Positions 55,718 through 64,000 of a stretch of 64,000 nt of DNA are shown here, in pieces (positions within the stretch are counted from its first letter, which is position 1; each line of letters starts with the position of its first letter). This DNA comes from Halolactibacillus miurensis (lineage in GTDB: Bacteria; Bacillota; Bacilli; Bacillales; Amphibacillaceae): assembly GCF_900116255.1 (NCBI RefSeq), contig NZ_FPAI01000014.1:1-64000 (forward strand), given 5' to 3'. A model generated the notes under the pieces. The model was not told where the DNA came from. It worked only from the letters and a program-made list of their open reading frames with translations, and did not search any database. The position numbers and the translations under genes are program-made.

Positions 55718-57325
55718 ATGAGTCGACAACCGTTTTATCAAGCGACGAAACTCCTTTTGTTTTACCTTAAACGCGAATACATCAAACTCTCGATCTGGAT
55801 CGTTAGTCTTGTCGCAACAACTGTTGCTGTCGCACTTGCCTTTAGTGGGCTCTATCAATCAGACACAGAACGTCAACTCATGGCAGAAACAATGGAAAAT
55901 CCGGCGATGAAAGCACTTATTGGCCGTGGGTTTGGTTTAGATAACTATACGAATGGCGCCATGCTGAGTCATGAGATGCTCGTGATGACCATGATTGTTG
56001 TCGCGATTATGTCAATTCTGTTAGTGAACCGTCTGACCCGGCAAGATGAGGAGAATCAACAACTAGAGTTACTTCTTGCTTTACCACTCGGTCGTTTAGC
56101 GCCAAGTTTTAGTGCCATCGTTGTGCTATTTTTAGCTAACGGTCTATTAGCCTTAGTGACAACGATTGGCTTAACGATTTTAGGTATTGATAGTATCGAT
56201 TTTATCGGAAGCTTAAGCTATAGTTCCGCACTTTTTGCAAGTGGGATCTTCTTCGGGGCGATCACGCTTTTAACCGCACAACTTAGTAACAATCAACGTG
56301 GGTCAATGATGCTCAGTTACCTTGTGCTTGGTGTGAGCTATATGGTGCGTGCGGTTGGGGATGCTGGTGACTTATGGTTATCATACTTGTCACCGCTCGG
56401 ACTCCTGCAAGAAACTCAAGCGTATGTAGCTAACTACTTCTGGCCGCAAATAGTAATTGTGGTCATCAGTTTCTTTATTATTGGACTCAGTATGCGACTA
56501 CGAGAAAAACGTGATTTAGGAAGTGGTTTACTGCCTGATAAACGCGGGAAAAAATCGGCTTCCTCTTTCTTAAAAACAACACCAGGTTTTATATTAACCT
56601 TACAAAAAGTCCCGCTCATTTCATGGTTTGTGGCGATGCTGTTGATCGGCCTTAGTTATGGTTCGGTTCTCGGTGATTTAGATGCTTTCTTATCTGAAAA
56701 TGAGGTCATCCAGCAAATTATTGGTTCAACAGAAGACTATTCACTTACTGAACAATTTATTGCGATCATTTTAAAGGTCATGGCGATTATTTCAACCATC
56801 CCGACCTTAATGGTGTTTCACAAGTTAAAGTCAGAAGAGGTTAAAGGAAGACTAGACCATCTCTTTGCTCGGCCGCTATCGCGTCTAAGAATTTATACGT
56901 GGTATAGCGTGATCAGTGTTCTAACAAGTATCGTTTTACTGACCATCGCTGTGGTAAGTTTAGCTGGTGCTGGCGTATATGTCCTTGATACGGGTGTTGA
57001 TTTTATGACCATTGTTGAGGCGAATATCGTCTACTTACCAGCGATCTGGGTTGTCTTAGGTGTGATGGGGGCGATTTATGGCCTTCTAGGTAAGTTTGAC
57101 GGTCTTACGTGGCTTTATTTGCTGTTTTGTTTTGTGTTGATTTATTTAGGGGATTTATTAGAATTTCCAGATTGGCTCATGCGTGTTTCACCTTTCTACT
57201 GGATTCCAGAATTGCCAATGGACAACTTTACTGTGTGGCCGTTGATGAGTTTAACGGGTATTGGTTTAGGTTTGTTAGTGATAGGTGGAATCGGTTTTAT
57301 GAGACGAGATATTCGTCAAAATTAA
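55718..57325 (+). CDS. Large ABC exporter permease (two fused ABC-2-like halves)
   Basis: The 535-residue protein has about twelve spans arranged as two similar halves joined by a basic cytoplasmic linker (about 260-290). This is the typical polyketide-antibiotic-exporter-like permease of Firmicutes that works with a single ATPase. An AAAGGAGG site lies at the end of the ATPase gene. The product should pump a drug-like or lipophilic substrate that is also sensed by the TetR protein (inference). Confidence 0.85.
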   Translation: MSRQPFYQATKLLLFYLKREYIKLSIWIVSLVATTVAVALAFSGLYQSDTERQLMAETMENPAMKALIGRGFGLDNYTNGAMLSHEMLVMTMIVVAIMSILLVNRLTRQDEENQQLELLLALPLGRLAPSFSAIVVLFLANGLLALVTTIGLTILGIDSIDFIGSLSYSSALFASGIFFGAITLLTAQLSNNQRGSMMLSYLVLGVSYMVRAVGDAGDLWLSYLSPLGLLQETQAYVANYFWPQIVIVVISFFIIGLSMRLREKRDLGSGLLPDKRGKKSASSFLKTTPGFILTLQKVPLISWFVAMLLIGLSYGSVLGDLDAFLSENEVIQQIIGSTEDYSLTEQFIAIILKVMAIISTIPTLMVFHKLKSEEVKGRLDHLFARPLSRLRIYTWYSVISVLTSIVLLTIAVVSLAGAGVYVLDTGVDFMTIVEANIVYLPAIWVVLGVMGAIYGLLGKFDGLTWLYLLFCFVLIYLGDLLEFPDWLMRVSPFYWIPELPMDNFTVWPLMSLTGIGLGLLVIGGIGFMRRDIRQN

Positions 57326-57363
57326 GTGATTTTAGATGTGGTTTGTTGGTTGTTTTTTCGCTC

Positions 57364-57432
57364 GTTAACGTTATACTTAGGTTAATGGATATATTAAGCT
57401 ATATGTGCAATTATATGAAGTTAACGTTAACT
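57364..57432. promoter_or_regulatory. Two GTTAACGTTA operator-like palindromes upstream of the ROK gene
   Basis: GTTAACGTTATAC (57364-57376) and the perfect palindrome AGTTAACGTTAACT (57419-57432) have the central CG step of LacI-type operators and flank a possible -10 box TATATT (57390-57395). No LacI-type regulator gene is in the window. Confidence 0.5.
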
Positions 57433-57451
57433 CGGATTGGAGTGAAGAAAG

Positions 57452-58333
57452 ATGTATATGGTCTATGATATTGGAGGAACTTTTGTCAAGTATGCATTTG
57501 TTAGTCAGACGGGTGATGTTAAAACATCAGGTAAATTTGAAACACCTTACGTCGATGCTTTGACATTGATTGATAAGATGGTGACCGTAGCGAAAGATTT
57601 TAGTGATCTAAAAGGCGTGGCGATTAGTTGTCCAGGTACAATCGATGTTGATTCAGGGATTATTTATCACGGCGGTGCCCTCACATATCTACACGAAGTC
57701 AACATGAAAGAACACGTGTCGAAAGCTTTACATGTACCTGTCTCTATTGAAAATGACGCAAAATGTGCCGCTTTAGCTGAACTTTGGCAAGGAAGTGTTA
57801 AGGACCATCTTAATAGTGTGGTACTTGTGATTGGTACTGGTGTTGGGGGAGGCGTCATTATAAATGGTTCCCTCTACCGCGGGGCGCATTTAGAAGCGGG
57901 TGAAGCAAGTTATGTGATGGATCATTATGATGTTGAGACGAAGAAAGCAACTTTTGTCGGTGAAACATGTTCAGCCTCATTAACGGTAAAGGCTATTGCT
58001 GATGTGATAGGATTAGAGCCGCAAGATGGTGAAGGTGTGTTTCGATATTTAAATGAAGGGAACTTAGAAGCGCTCACCATCTTTGATCGCTTCTGTCATC
58101 ATTTAGCGGCCCAAATCATTAATCTACAATACGTGCTTGATCCTGAAATTTTTGCGATTGGTGGGGGCATTAGTGTACAACCGCTCTTTTTGGATCGATT
58201 AAGAAAAGCAATCGATGAGATATTAACACGCAATCCTCATCACGTAGCCAAACCTAAGTTAACGACGTGTCACTATAGAAGTCAATCAAATATCTATGGG
58301 GCGCTTTATCAACATTTACTCGAATATCAGTAA
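57452..58333 (+). CDS. ROK-family sugar kinase
   Basis: The 293-residue protein has the phosphate loop YDIGGTFVKYAF, ENDAKCAALAELWQG with the catalytic aspartate, GTGVGGGVIINGSLYRGAH and the zinc-like region without the usual CXCGXXGC cysteines (only one cysteine, in VGETC). ROK kinases lacking the zinc motif occur among beta-glucoside and other sugar kinases. The substrate cannot be told. The gene stands alone with its own operator-like palindromes and terminator. Confidence 0.88.
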   Translation: MYMVYDIGGTFVKYAFVSQTGDVKTSGKFETPYVDALTLIDKMVTVAKDFSDLKGVAISCPGTIDVDSGIIYHGGALTYLHEVNMKEHVSKALHVPVSIENDAKCAALAELWQGSVKDHLNSVVLVIGTGVGGGVIINGSLYRGAHLEAGEASYVMDHYDVETKKATFVGETCSASLTVKAIADVIGLEPQDGEGVFRYLNEGNLEALTIFDRFCHHLAAQIINLQYVLDPEIFAIGGGISVQPLFLDRLRKAIDEILTRNPHHVAKPKLTTCHYRSQSNIYGALYQHLLEYQ

Positions 58334-58336
58334 TAC

Positions 58337-58374
58337 CAAAACGTTTATCCTATTTCAGGATAAGCGTTTTTCTT
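58337..58374 (+). terminator. Terminator after the ROK gene
   Basis: AAAACGTTTATCCT (58338-58351) pairs with AGGATAAGCGTTTT (58357-58370), with one G-T pair, and is followed by T-rich sequence. Confidence 0.85.
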
Positions 58375-58503
58375 TTAACAGACCGGACTTGTATAAGTCC
58401 CCCTCTAGTTTGCCGATGCTATCAAGTGGGAATGGATAACTAACTTGATTCTTTGTGAAAATCATGCTAGGTTAGTAAGAAAAAAATAAGGGGGGCGATT
58501 TAA

Positions 58504-59034
58504 TTGCGACACGTTACGCTTGAAGAATTATATCATCATCATATTGTTCAAAAATATGTTAACCGCTCTGGTATGGCTCATGCCATTGATGTTGCAGAAG
58601 TCGCCCTAGAGATTGCTGAAGATTTTGGGGTTGATCCGGATCTAGCGACGAAAGCTGGATTTTTACATGATATCGGTCATTATGAATGGTATCGTGACGG
58701 CAAGTGGGACTATGATTTATATAAAGAAAATGATATTCATGCGATTAAAGGGGCAGAAAGAGCACATAAACTGCTCATTCGCTTAGGTGAGGATCGTAAA
58801 AAAGCCAAATCGATTGCGTTAGCCATTCTGCTGCATACAGATTCTTATTTACCAGAAGGTGAATTGAATTTAACGCCATTACAACAGCTTGTTCATGAAG
58901 CGGATACGAAAGTAGAAGAAGTCGGTGGCAATCATCATTATCGTAAAATTAGTCATGAAAAAGCACTCGCAAGAATTCAAGCGCTTGATCGTCAAATTGA
59001 TTATTTTCTTAGTGAAGAAGACTCAGAGGTATAA
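58504..59034 (+). CDS. HD-domain phosphohydrolase
   Basis: The 176-residue protein shows the HD metal set: H26, H55-D56 (FLHDIGHYEWY) and the later LLHTD and HEADTK blocks. It resembles small Firmicute HD hydrolases of the YpgQ/YqeK-like size class, which act on nucleotides or related phosphates; the exact substrate is unclear. The start is TTG 58504, eight bases after GGGGGGCG. Confidence 0.85.
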   Translation: MRHVTLEELYHHHIVQKYVNRSGMAHAIDVAEVALEIAEDFGVDPDLATKAGFLHDIGHYEWYRDGKWDYDLYKENDIHAIKGAERAHKLLIRLGEDRKKAKSIALAILLHTDSYLPEGELNLTPLQQLVHEADTKVEEVGGNHHYRKISHEKALARIQALDRQIDYFLSEEDSEV

Positions 59035-59139
59035 TGTACGAAAGTCTTATTTTTAGGTAAAAGCATAAAGATAGGTTTATCTCTTATATGTTGGAGGGAA
59101 TTGTTAATTAACTAAAACGTATAAAAAGGAGTATAAACA

Positions 59140-59283
59140 ATGACTGAAAATAAAGATGTAGAAGTAACAAAACATGAGAAGAAAACCGATTCAAGTAAAG
59201 TAGGTGTTGCCATTATTAAGTATGGCGCCTATCTTGTCATTTTCTTTGGGATTCTTTGGTTTTTAATTAACTATGTACTGTAA
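59140..59283 (+). CDS. 47-residue single-span membrane protein
   Basis: ATG 59140 follows AAAAGGAG with ideal spacing. The 47-residue product has a charged N-terminal half (about 1-22) and one hydrophobic span (about 25-45) near the C-terminus. It stands alone between an HD-hydrolase gene and a terminator. The signals are strong for so small a gene. No family recognised. Confidence 0.65.
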   Translation: MTENKDVEVTKHEKKTDSSKVGVAIIKYGAYLVIFFGILWFLINYVL

Positions 59284-59374
59284 ATGAGATGATTTTTCTT
59301 TAAATGACCAGTGAAACGAAAGATCAACGGTAGAAAGTTAATGTGAAAAGAACATCAATATAGCGTTAATGTTA

Positions 59375-59420
59375 GACAAAGCCACAAGTGATGGAAGCAT
59401 CGCTTGTGGCTTTGTCGTAT
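59375..59420. terminator. Long bidirectional terminator
   Basis: A stem of about 19 bp starts with GACAAAGCCACAAG (59375-59388) and ends with CTTGTGGCTTTGTC (59403-59416), with a 4-base loop. It lies between the small membrane protein gene and the converging PAP2 gene. Confidence 0.8.
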
Positions 59421-59473
59421 TTAACATCTGTTAAAAATTAAGGGTATGACTGAATTAAAAAGTTATCACGTGA

Positions 59474-60148
59474 CTAGATTCTTTTTCTCCGCCAGATATA
59501 GAGAATACTAAGAATGGATACACCAAGCCAAATAAAGCTAAGCGTAGCACCAGCGACCACATCAGTAAAGTAGTGAACGTGCAAGAATACGCGACTCATC
59601 ATGACGTTAATGATAATCATACTTAACAAGATGCTGAGCGAAATCTTGATGGTACGTGTTTGATGACTAATAACGACGAGAAAGATGAGAAAGCCATAAA
59701 AAGCCATCGCGCCTGTCGCATGGCCACTTGGAAAACTATAACCAATGCCGTCTAACGCTTCAATGACATTCGGTCGGTCACGACCGAAAAATTGCTTTAA
59801 TAAAAGTGTTAATCCAGACGTTCCGGCCATATTAATGAGAAATAGCGTCACAAGAAAGCGCTGTTGATAAAACTTCACTAATACTAACACCGTCACAAGT
59901 GAGGCAACGATAAGAAACCAGGCAGAACCGAGTTCAGTGACCCAGCTATAGAACGTATAGAGCCCCTGACTTTCCTCTAAAACAAGCGCGTCTTCGATTA
60001 AGCGGTCGATATAAAATCCTTCACCTTCTAAAACTTCCTCGGCGAGTTCGATAAAAAGAGCGCCAGCAAGATACAACGTGATAAAGCTAAGAGCTAAGAA
60101 GACTAAAGAGCGATGAGCTTTGATAAATCTTTGGATTTGTGCAATCAT
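59474..60148 (-). CDS. PAP2-family phosphatase
   Basis: The 224-residue membrane protein has six spans and the three PAP2 motifs: KQFFGRDRP (about 115-123), SFPSGHATG (about 137-145) and [13 protein letters not shown] (about 186-198). Such enzymes dephosphorylate undecaprenyl diphosphate or phosphatidylglycerophosphate. Its ATG overlaps the pepT stop (ATGA), so translation is coupled to pepT, an odd partnership with no clear shared pathway. Confidence 0.92.
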   Translation of the reverse strand: MIAQIQRFIKAHRSLVFLALSFITLYLAGALFIELAEEVLEGEGFYIDRLIEDALVLEESQGLYTFYSWVTELGSAWFLIVASLVTVLVLVKFYQQRFLVTLFLINMAGTSGLTLLLKQFFGRDRPNVIEALDGIGYSFPSGHATGAMAFYGFLIFLVVISHQTRTIKISLSILLSMIIINVMMSRVFLHVHYFTDVVAGATLSFIWLGVSILSILYIWRRKRI

Positions 60149-61392
60149 AATTTACCCGCTTTATGATAGTCAGTAATCAATTCTACGATTTTACAAATGG
60201 TTTGAACAGATTTTGTCATGTCATCCAGTGATGCAAATTCAAACTTGCCATGGAAGTTCTCGCCGCCGGTGAAAATATTAGGGGTAGGTAATCCCATGTA
60301 AGAAAGTTGTGCCCCATCTGTCCCTCCGCGAATCGGTTCAATAATGGGTTCAATATTGAGTGACCTCATCGCTTCGCTCGCCACATCGACAATGGCCATT
60401 TTTTCAACGATTTTATTTTTCATATTGTAATACTGATCGCCCATCTCTATCTCAATCGCGGCATCGCCATATTTTTGTTTAAATTCTAGCACCATCTTGT
60501 TCAACCGATCTTTACGACTGTTAAATTGATCCGTGTCATGATCGCGAACAATATAATAAAGTTCAGCCTGTTCCACATCGCCTGACATCGATAAAAGGTG
60601 ATAAAAACCTTCATAGCCTTCAGTAAATTCAGGCGCCTCGTCTTTTGGTAACCGGTCATGAAAGGCCATCGCCATCTTTGTCGCATGGACCATCTTATTT
60701 TTAGCTGTTCCTGGATGGACGTTATTACCAAAAAAGCGGACTTTAGCATAAGCGGCATTAAAACTCTCGTACTGCAACTCGCCGATAGGTCCACCGTCAA
60801 CAGTATAAGCGAAATCAGCATGGAAAGCTTTCACATCAAACTTATGTGGCCCGCGGCCAATCTCTTCATCGGGTGTAAAACCAATACTAATATCGCCGTG
60901 CGGGATTTCAGGATGGTTGATTAAGTAATCCATGGCAGTCATGATTTCAGCCACGCCAGCTTTATTATCCGCACCAAGCAGTGTCGTCCCGTCGGTTGTA
61001 ATCAAGGTGTGATCGAGGTAATTATGCAGTTGAGGATAGTGTTTTGTTTTCATCACAATGTGTTTAGCTTCGTTTAGCACAATGTCAGTTCCTTGATAGT
61101 CATCAATGACTCGTGGGTTCACATTTGTCCCAGTGAAGTCTGTTGCCGTATCGACATGGGCTAAAAATCCAACGGTTGGCACAGTATCTGCGGTATTCCC
61201 TTTTAACGTCGCGAATAAGTAACCGTAGTCATCCAGTGTCACGTCTTCCATTCCAAGTTCGATGAGTTCTTGTTTTAATTGTTTGAGTAAGGTCCATTGC
61301 TTATCTGTTGAGGGACACGTATCATTTGATTCGTCTGATTGGGTATCTATTTTCACGTAAGAGATAAAGCGATTCAATAAAGCGGCTTTCAT
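60145..61392 (-). CDS. pepT: Peptidase T (tripeptidase)
   Basis: About 415 residues, the usual PepT length. The M20 metal-binding set is visible: [33 protein letters not shown] (catalytic glutamate pair) and a late [11 protein letters not shown] histidine. The [18 protein letters not shown] block is diagnostic of PepT. It removes the N-terminal residue from tripeptides in the cytoplasm. ATG 61392 is preferred because GGAGG lies ten bases upstream; the ATG at 61401 is too close to that site and the longest frame (61497) would be about 35 residues too long. Confidence 0.95.
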   Translation of the reverse strand: MKAALLNRFISYVKIDTQSDESNDTCPSTDKQWTLLKQLKQELIELGMEDVTLDDYGYLFATLKGNTADTVPTVGFLAHVDTATDFTGTNVNPRVIDDYQGTDIVLNEAKHIVMKTKHYPQLHNYLDHTLITTDGTTLLGADNKAGVAEIMTAMDYLINHPEIPHGDISIGFTPDEEIGRGPHKFDVKAFHADFAYTVDGGPIGELQYESFNAAYAKVRFFGNNVHPGTAKNKMVHATKMAMAFHDRLPKDEAPEFTEGYEGFYHLLSMSGDVEQAELYYIVRDHDTDQFNSRKDRLNKMVLEFKQKYGDAAIEIEMGDQYYNMKNKIVEKMAIVDVASEAMRSLNIEPIIEPIRGGTDGAQLSYMGLPTPNIFTGGENFHGKFEFASLDDMTKSVQTICKIVELITDYHKAGKL

Positions 61393-61599
61393 ACTAGTCA
61401 TTCCTCCAAAGTCTTTTTCATTAGTGTAGCACGAATTCATCGTGAAATGAAGTAGAGCACCACTTAAGTCACGCTTCATTTTTTTGTTTCTTCGCATTCA
61501 TCGCGCCCGCTTTTCTGTTAGCCCTCATAGTAAAAGTGGTTAGACGTATAAGGTGATTAAATCTAACGTAAAGCTGTCTTAATGACGTAATCCGTTCAT

Positions 61600-61641
61600 A
61601 ACAAAACATCACTAAGAACGATTAGGTGTCTTAGTGATGTT
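61600..61641 (-). terminator. Terminator of the CarH/LitR-type gene
   Basis: AACATCACTAAGA (61605-61617) pairs perfectly with TCTTAGTGATGTT (61629-61641); on the minus strand TTTTGTT follows. The other 200 bases between pepT and this site hold no feature. Confidence 0.75.
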
Positions 61642-61661
61642 AATTTGTGTCGGGAATAAAA

Positions 61662-62534
61662 TTATGCCATTGTATTCATCACCCATGCTGCCCAATCAAC
61701 TGGGTCAGGACTGATCAAATAAGGGTGAAAACGCTTGGGTAGTTCTGGTGCTTGTTGTCCACCAATGGCGAACTTGACGTTAGGGAAGTCCTTATTTAAT
61801 GCATCTAAAAAGTCAATCACAGAATCAAGTTCTTTTGATGTTGTTAGAGAGAAGGCTGCTAAACTAATATCATTGTCAGCGATCATGTCTTTCACATCTT
61901 TAAGTGGCGTTGCTTCACCGATAAATAAAACATCGATGCCGTGTTGTTTTAAGAAAATAGAGAATAACAGTAAGCCGATTTGATGCATTTCATCAATTGG
62001 ACAAAAAGCGACGGCTGTTGCTCGTTTTGATTTAACATCATAATGGTAAAAGTAATGGGCGATTTGTTGTTGAATAAAGTGACTCATATAATGTTCTTCT
62101 GCGACAGATAAATCACCACTTTCCCACTCATTCCCTACCCGTATTAAGATAGGAATAAAAATGTGATGAAACAGAATGTCGATTTCAATTAATTCTTTGA
62201 GTTCTTCGACGTAACTACTGGCTTCATCTAGTTGATGGTGTTTGAGTAACAGAAATAACCCATCGATAAAGCGCGGATAGTCTTCTTTTGATATTTGTGC
62301 TTTCTTAATATGTTGACGTTTATCTTCAAGCGCTTGCATCGCTTGTCCGATCGTTAAGTGGTTCGTTTCTTTTTGTCTAATGACCCACTTTAAATCTTCT
62401 AAATGTTCATCGGTATAAACCCGAGTCCCACCGTCTGTCCGGTCAGGTAAAATAACGCCGTAACGATTCTCCCACGCGCGAAGTGTGATAGGAGAAACGC
62501 CTGTTAGTTCTGCGATACGTTTAATACCGTACAT
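61662..62534 (-). CDS. litR: MerR-type, B12-dependent photoreceptor repressor (CarH/LitR family)
   Basis: About 290 residues: a MerR helix-turn-helix (1-70: YGIKRIAELTGVSPITLRAWENRYG), a helical B12-binding cap domain, and a cobalamin-binding fold (about 170-285). The key residues of light-sensing CarH are kept: W137 and E147-H148 (WESGDLSVAEEH) in the cap, and H184 in EMHQIG, the base that ligates cobalt. In T. thermophilus CarH I recall W131, H142 and H177, with almost the same spacing. It should bind adenosylcobalamin, repress in the dark and release DNA in light. ATG 62534 follows GGGGTGGAG. It is divergent from the desaturase gene. Confidence 0.9.
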   Translation of the reverse strand: MYGIKRIAELTGVSPITLRAWENRYGVILPDRTDGGTRVYTDEHLEDLKWVIRQKETNHLTIGQAMQALEDKRQHIKKAQISKEDYPRFIDGLFLLLKHHQLDEASSYVEELKELIEIDILFHHIFIPILIRVGNEWESGDLSVAEEHYMSHFIQQQIAHYFYHYDVKSKRATAVAFCPIDEMHQIGLLLFSIFLKQHGIDVLFIGEATPLKDVKDMIADNDISLAAFSLTTSKELDSVIDFLDALNKDFPNVKFAIGGQQAPELPKRFHPYLISPDPVDWAAWVMNTMA

Positions 62535-62667
62535 AGCTCCACCCCTTTTTCTATTAAAAAGTATACAAAATCCCCATTCGTTTGTCATGATCTTAGACGG
62601 AAACGATCCATCTTTTTAAACTTTTTTAATCAAAAAGGATAAGATTCGACAAAATAAAGTATAATTC

Positions 62668-62700
62668 TATACAAAAGTTATACAAGTATTATATAATGAT
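62668..62700 (+). promoter_or_regulatory. Three 11-bp direct repeats over the carotenoid promoter
   Basis: TATACAAAAGT (62668), TATACAAGTAT (62679) and TATATAATGAT (62690) are spaced exactly 11 bp. The -10 box TATAAT (62692-62697) lies inside the third. One further TATACAA lies at 62562-62568 near the litR start. CarH binds tandem 11-bp repeats in this way. Confidence 0.7.
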
Positions 62701-62756
62701 TGTAAAGAAAAGTCACGACAAATACATGAACAGTTAAGAGGAAGGTGCGAGAGCTC

Positions 62757-64000
62757 ATGTTAAATCAATCCGTCAGTGTGATTGGCGCAGGGCCGGGTGG
62801 TCTAGCCATTGCGATGCAGTTACTACATAAAGGTTACCAAGTCGATGTGTATGAGAAAGCCGCGCGTGTAGGTGGACGAACGTCACGTTTAACAGTAGGT
62901 GAGTATCATTTTGATTTAGGTCCGACCTTCTATATGATGCCATCTGTTTTAGAGGAAGTTTTCCATGAAAGCGGCCGTGAGATTAGTGATTATATTAAGA
63001 TGACTGAAATTGATCCATTGTATACATTGAAATTTGGACAAGTTGCATTTAAACCGAGTCGAAATCATGAGCGAACGTATGAGGAGATTGAACGGTTATT
63101 TCCAGGTAACGGAGAAGGTTACTGGCGCTTTTTAAAGCGCGAGAGTAAAAAATTTGAGGTAGTTAGTGATTTGTTAAGAAAACCATTCGGATCATTGACC
63201 GACTATACATCAAAAGAAGCTTTGCGGGCATTACCGCACTTAGACGCTTTTGAGACAGTCTATAGCTGCTTATCGAAGTATTTTGATGATGAGCGTTTAA
63301 AATGGGCTTTTTCATTCCAATCAAAATATTTAGGTATGTCTGCCTGGGATTGTCCAGGAACGTTCACTATGTTGTCTTATTTAGAACACTCAGGTGGACT
63401 GTTCCATCCTGCCGGTGGCGTGAGTCAAGTATCGGAAGTGATGGCTGATGTCGTAAGAGAGCTTGGAGGGAAGATTCATTTAAATACCCCTGTTAAACAG
63501 GTGTTGGTAGAAAATAAAAAAGCGGTAGGGGTTGAACTAAGTACTGGAGAGAAAAAGTATTCAGATGATGTCGTGATTAATGCTGATTTTGGCTATGCCG
63601 TGACGCAGCTCTTTAATCAAAAACACTTAAAACGATACAAAAAAGAGAAAGTGGATAAAAAAGGCGTATCGTTATCAACCTTTATGTTGTATTTAGGTGT
63701 AGACAAGCCGCTTGATTTACCGCATCATTTAATCTTATTTGCGGATGATTATGAACAAAACGTGAAGAATGTCACCTCGGGTGGGGCGCTCTCAGATGAT
63801 GATTCCATTTACGTTCATAATCCGTCTAAGCTTGATCCGACACTCGCTCCCGAAGGGAAATCGTCGCTATACGTCTTAGTTCCAGTGCCGAATTTAGAAG
63901 CGGATATTGATTGGGAGAAAGAAGCCCCTGTTTTACGAGAAAAAGTGTTACATCGCTTAGAACAAGAACCGGCACTAAAAGGTTTACGTAACCATATAGA
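62757..64000 (+). CDS. crtN: Carotenoid desaturase, CrtN/CrtI family (cut by window edge)
   Basis: The visible 414 residues begin with the FAD-binding loop SVIGAGPGGLAIAMQLL, followed by GGRTSR and DLGPTFYMMPSVLEEVF, the signature region of phytoene or dehydrosqualene desaturases. By analogy with staphylococci and other bacilli it is probably CrtN of the C30 pathway (4,4'-diaponeurosporene); CrtI of the C40 pathway is less likely but not excluded. It is the first gene after a CarH/LitR-type operator, so expression is likely light-controlled. ATG 62757 lies about 10 bases after AGAGGAAGGTG. The 3' end and any crtM or crtP partner lie beyond the window. Confidence 0.9.
   Translation, partial: MLNQSVSVIGAGPGGLAIAMQLLHKGYQVDVYEKAARVGGRTSRLTVGEYHFDLGPTFYMMPSVLEEVFHESGREISDYIKMTEIDPLYTLKFGQVAFKPSRNHERTYEEIERLFPGNGEGYWRFLKRESKKFEVVSDLLRKPFGSLTDYTSKEALRALPHLDAFETVYSCLSKYFDDERLKWAFSFQSKYLGMSAWDCPGTFTMLSYLEHSGGLFHPAGGVSQVSEVMADVVRELGGKIHLNTPVKQVLVENKKAVGVELSTGEKKYSDDVVINADFGYAVTQLFNQKHLKRYKKEKVDKKGVSLSTFMLYLGVDKPLDLPHHLILFADDYEQNVKNVTSGGALSDDDSIYVHNPSKLDPTLAPEGKSSLYVLVPVPNLEADIDWEKEAPVLREKVLHRLEQEPALKGLRNHI

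Noticed and set aside
1-64000. rRNA, tRNA, prophage or CRISPR loci
   Set aside because: No cloverleaf, rRNA core sequence, phage structural gene or regular repeat array was recognised on either strand by eye; a tool scan could still find a tRNA.

Overview
The window looks like a low-GC Gram-positive chromosome of the Bacillaceae, most like the halophilic or alkaliphilic, fermentative branch (Halolactibacillus/Amphibacillus-like). This placement is an inference. It rests on strong AGGAGG-type ribosome binding sites, CcpA (cre) sites, a sigma-B type promoter, lplABC/yes-type sugar genes, and a mevalonate pathway where most bacilli use the MEP pathway. No rRNA, tRNA or CRISPR array was seen.

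Region 1 (1-20.8 kb) starts with an IS200/IS605 remnant and a DUF1593 protein. A glucuronoxylan-utilisation locus follows. On the minus strand lie a GH43 beta-xylosidase and a GH8 exo-oligoxylanase. On the plus strand lie a YesL/YesM-type membrane and sensor module, a lipoprotein solute-binding protein with two permeases, GH67 alpha-glucuronidase, mannonate dehydratase, fructuronate reductase, xylose isomerase, xylulokinase and an intracellular GH10 xylanase. All hydrolases lack signal peptides, so short (methylglucurono)xylo-oligosaccharides appear to be imported and then cut inside the cell. cre sites and a repeated CTATAGTTT motif mark the two main regulatory regions.

Region 2 (20.8-31.4 kb) is mixed and partly decayed. 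It holds a YdaT-like protein behind a sigma-B promoter, a pyridoxine-type kinase and an NprR/PlcR-like TPR regulator. It also holds a frameshifted lipoprotein, a VanZ-like gene between imperfect direct repeats, an EAL-CBS-GGDEF gene cut by one in-frame TGA, and an ABC exporter pair.

Region 3 (31.5-44.6 kb) holds a TctA-like transporter with a tiny membrane partner, directly upstream of mevalonate kinase, diphosphomevalonate decarboxylase and phosphomevalonate kinase. A complete Wadjet anti-plasmid operon (jetD-jetA-jetB-jetC) follows.

Region 4 (44.6-59.4 kb) carries an MFS exporter behind an attenuator-like leader, a K+ channel, an aldehyde dehydrogenase and an MhqO-like dioxygenase with an MhqR-type operator. 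It also carries two drug-exporter-type ABC systems (one with LytTR/DUF3021, one with a TetR regulator and a paired operator), a ROK kinase, an HD hydrolase and a 47-residue membrane protein.

Region 5 (59.4-64 kb) has pepT with a PAP2 phosphatase. It also has a CarH/LitR-type B12 photoreceptor-repressor gene divergent from a carotenoid desaturase gene that runs off the window. The spacer holds three 11-bp direct repeats over the desaturase promoter.
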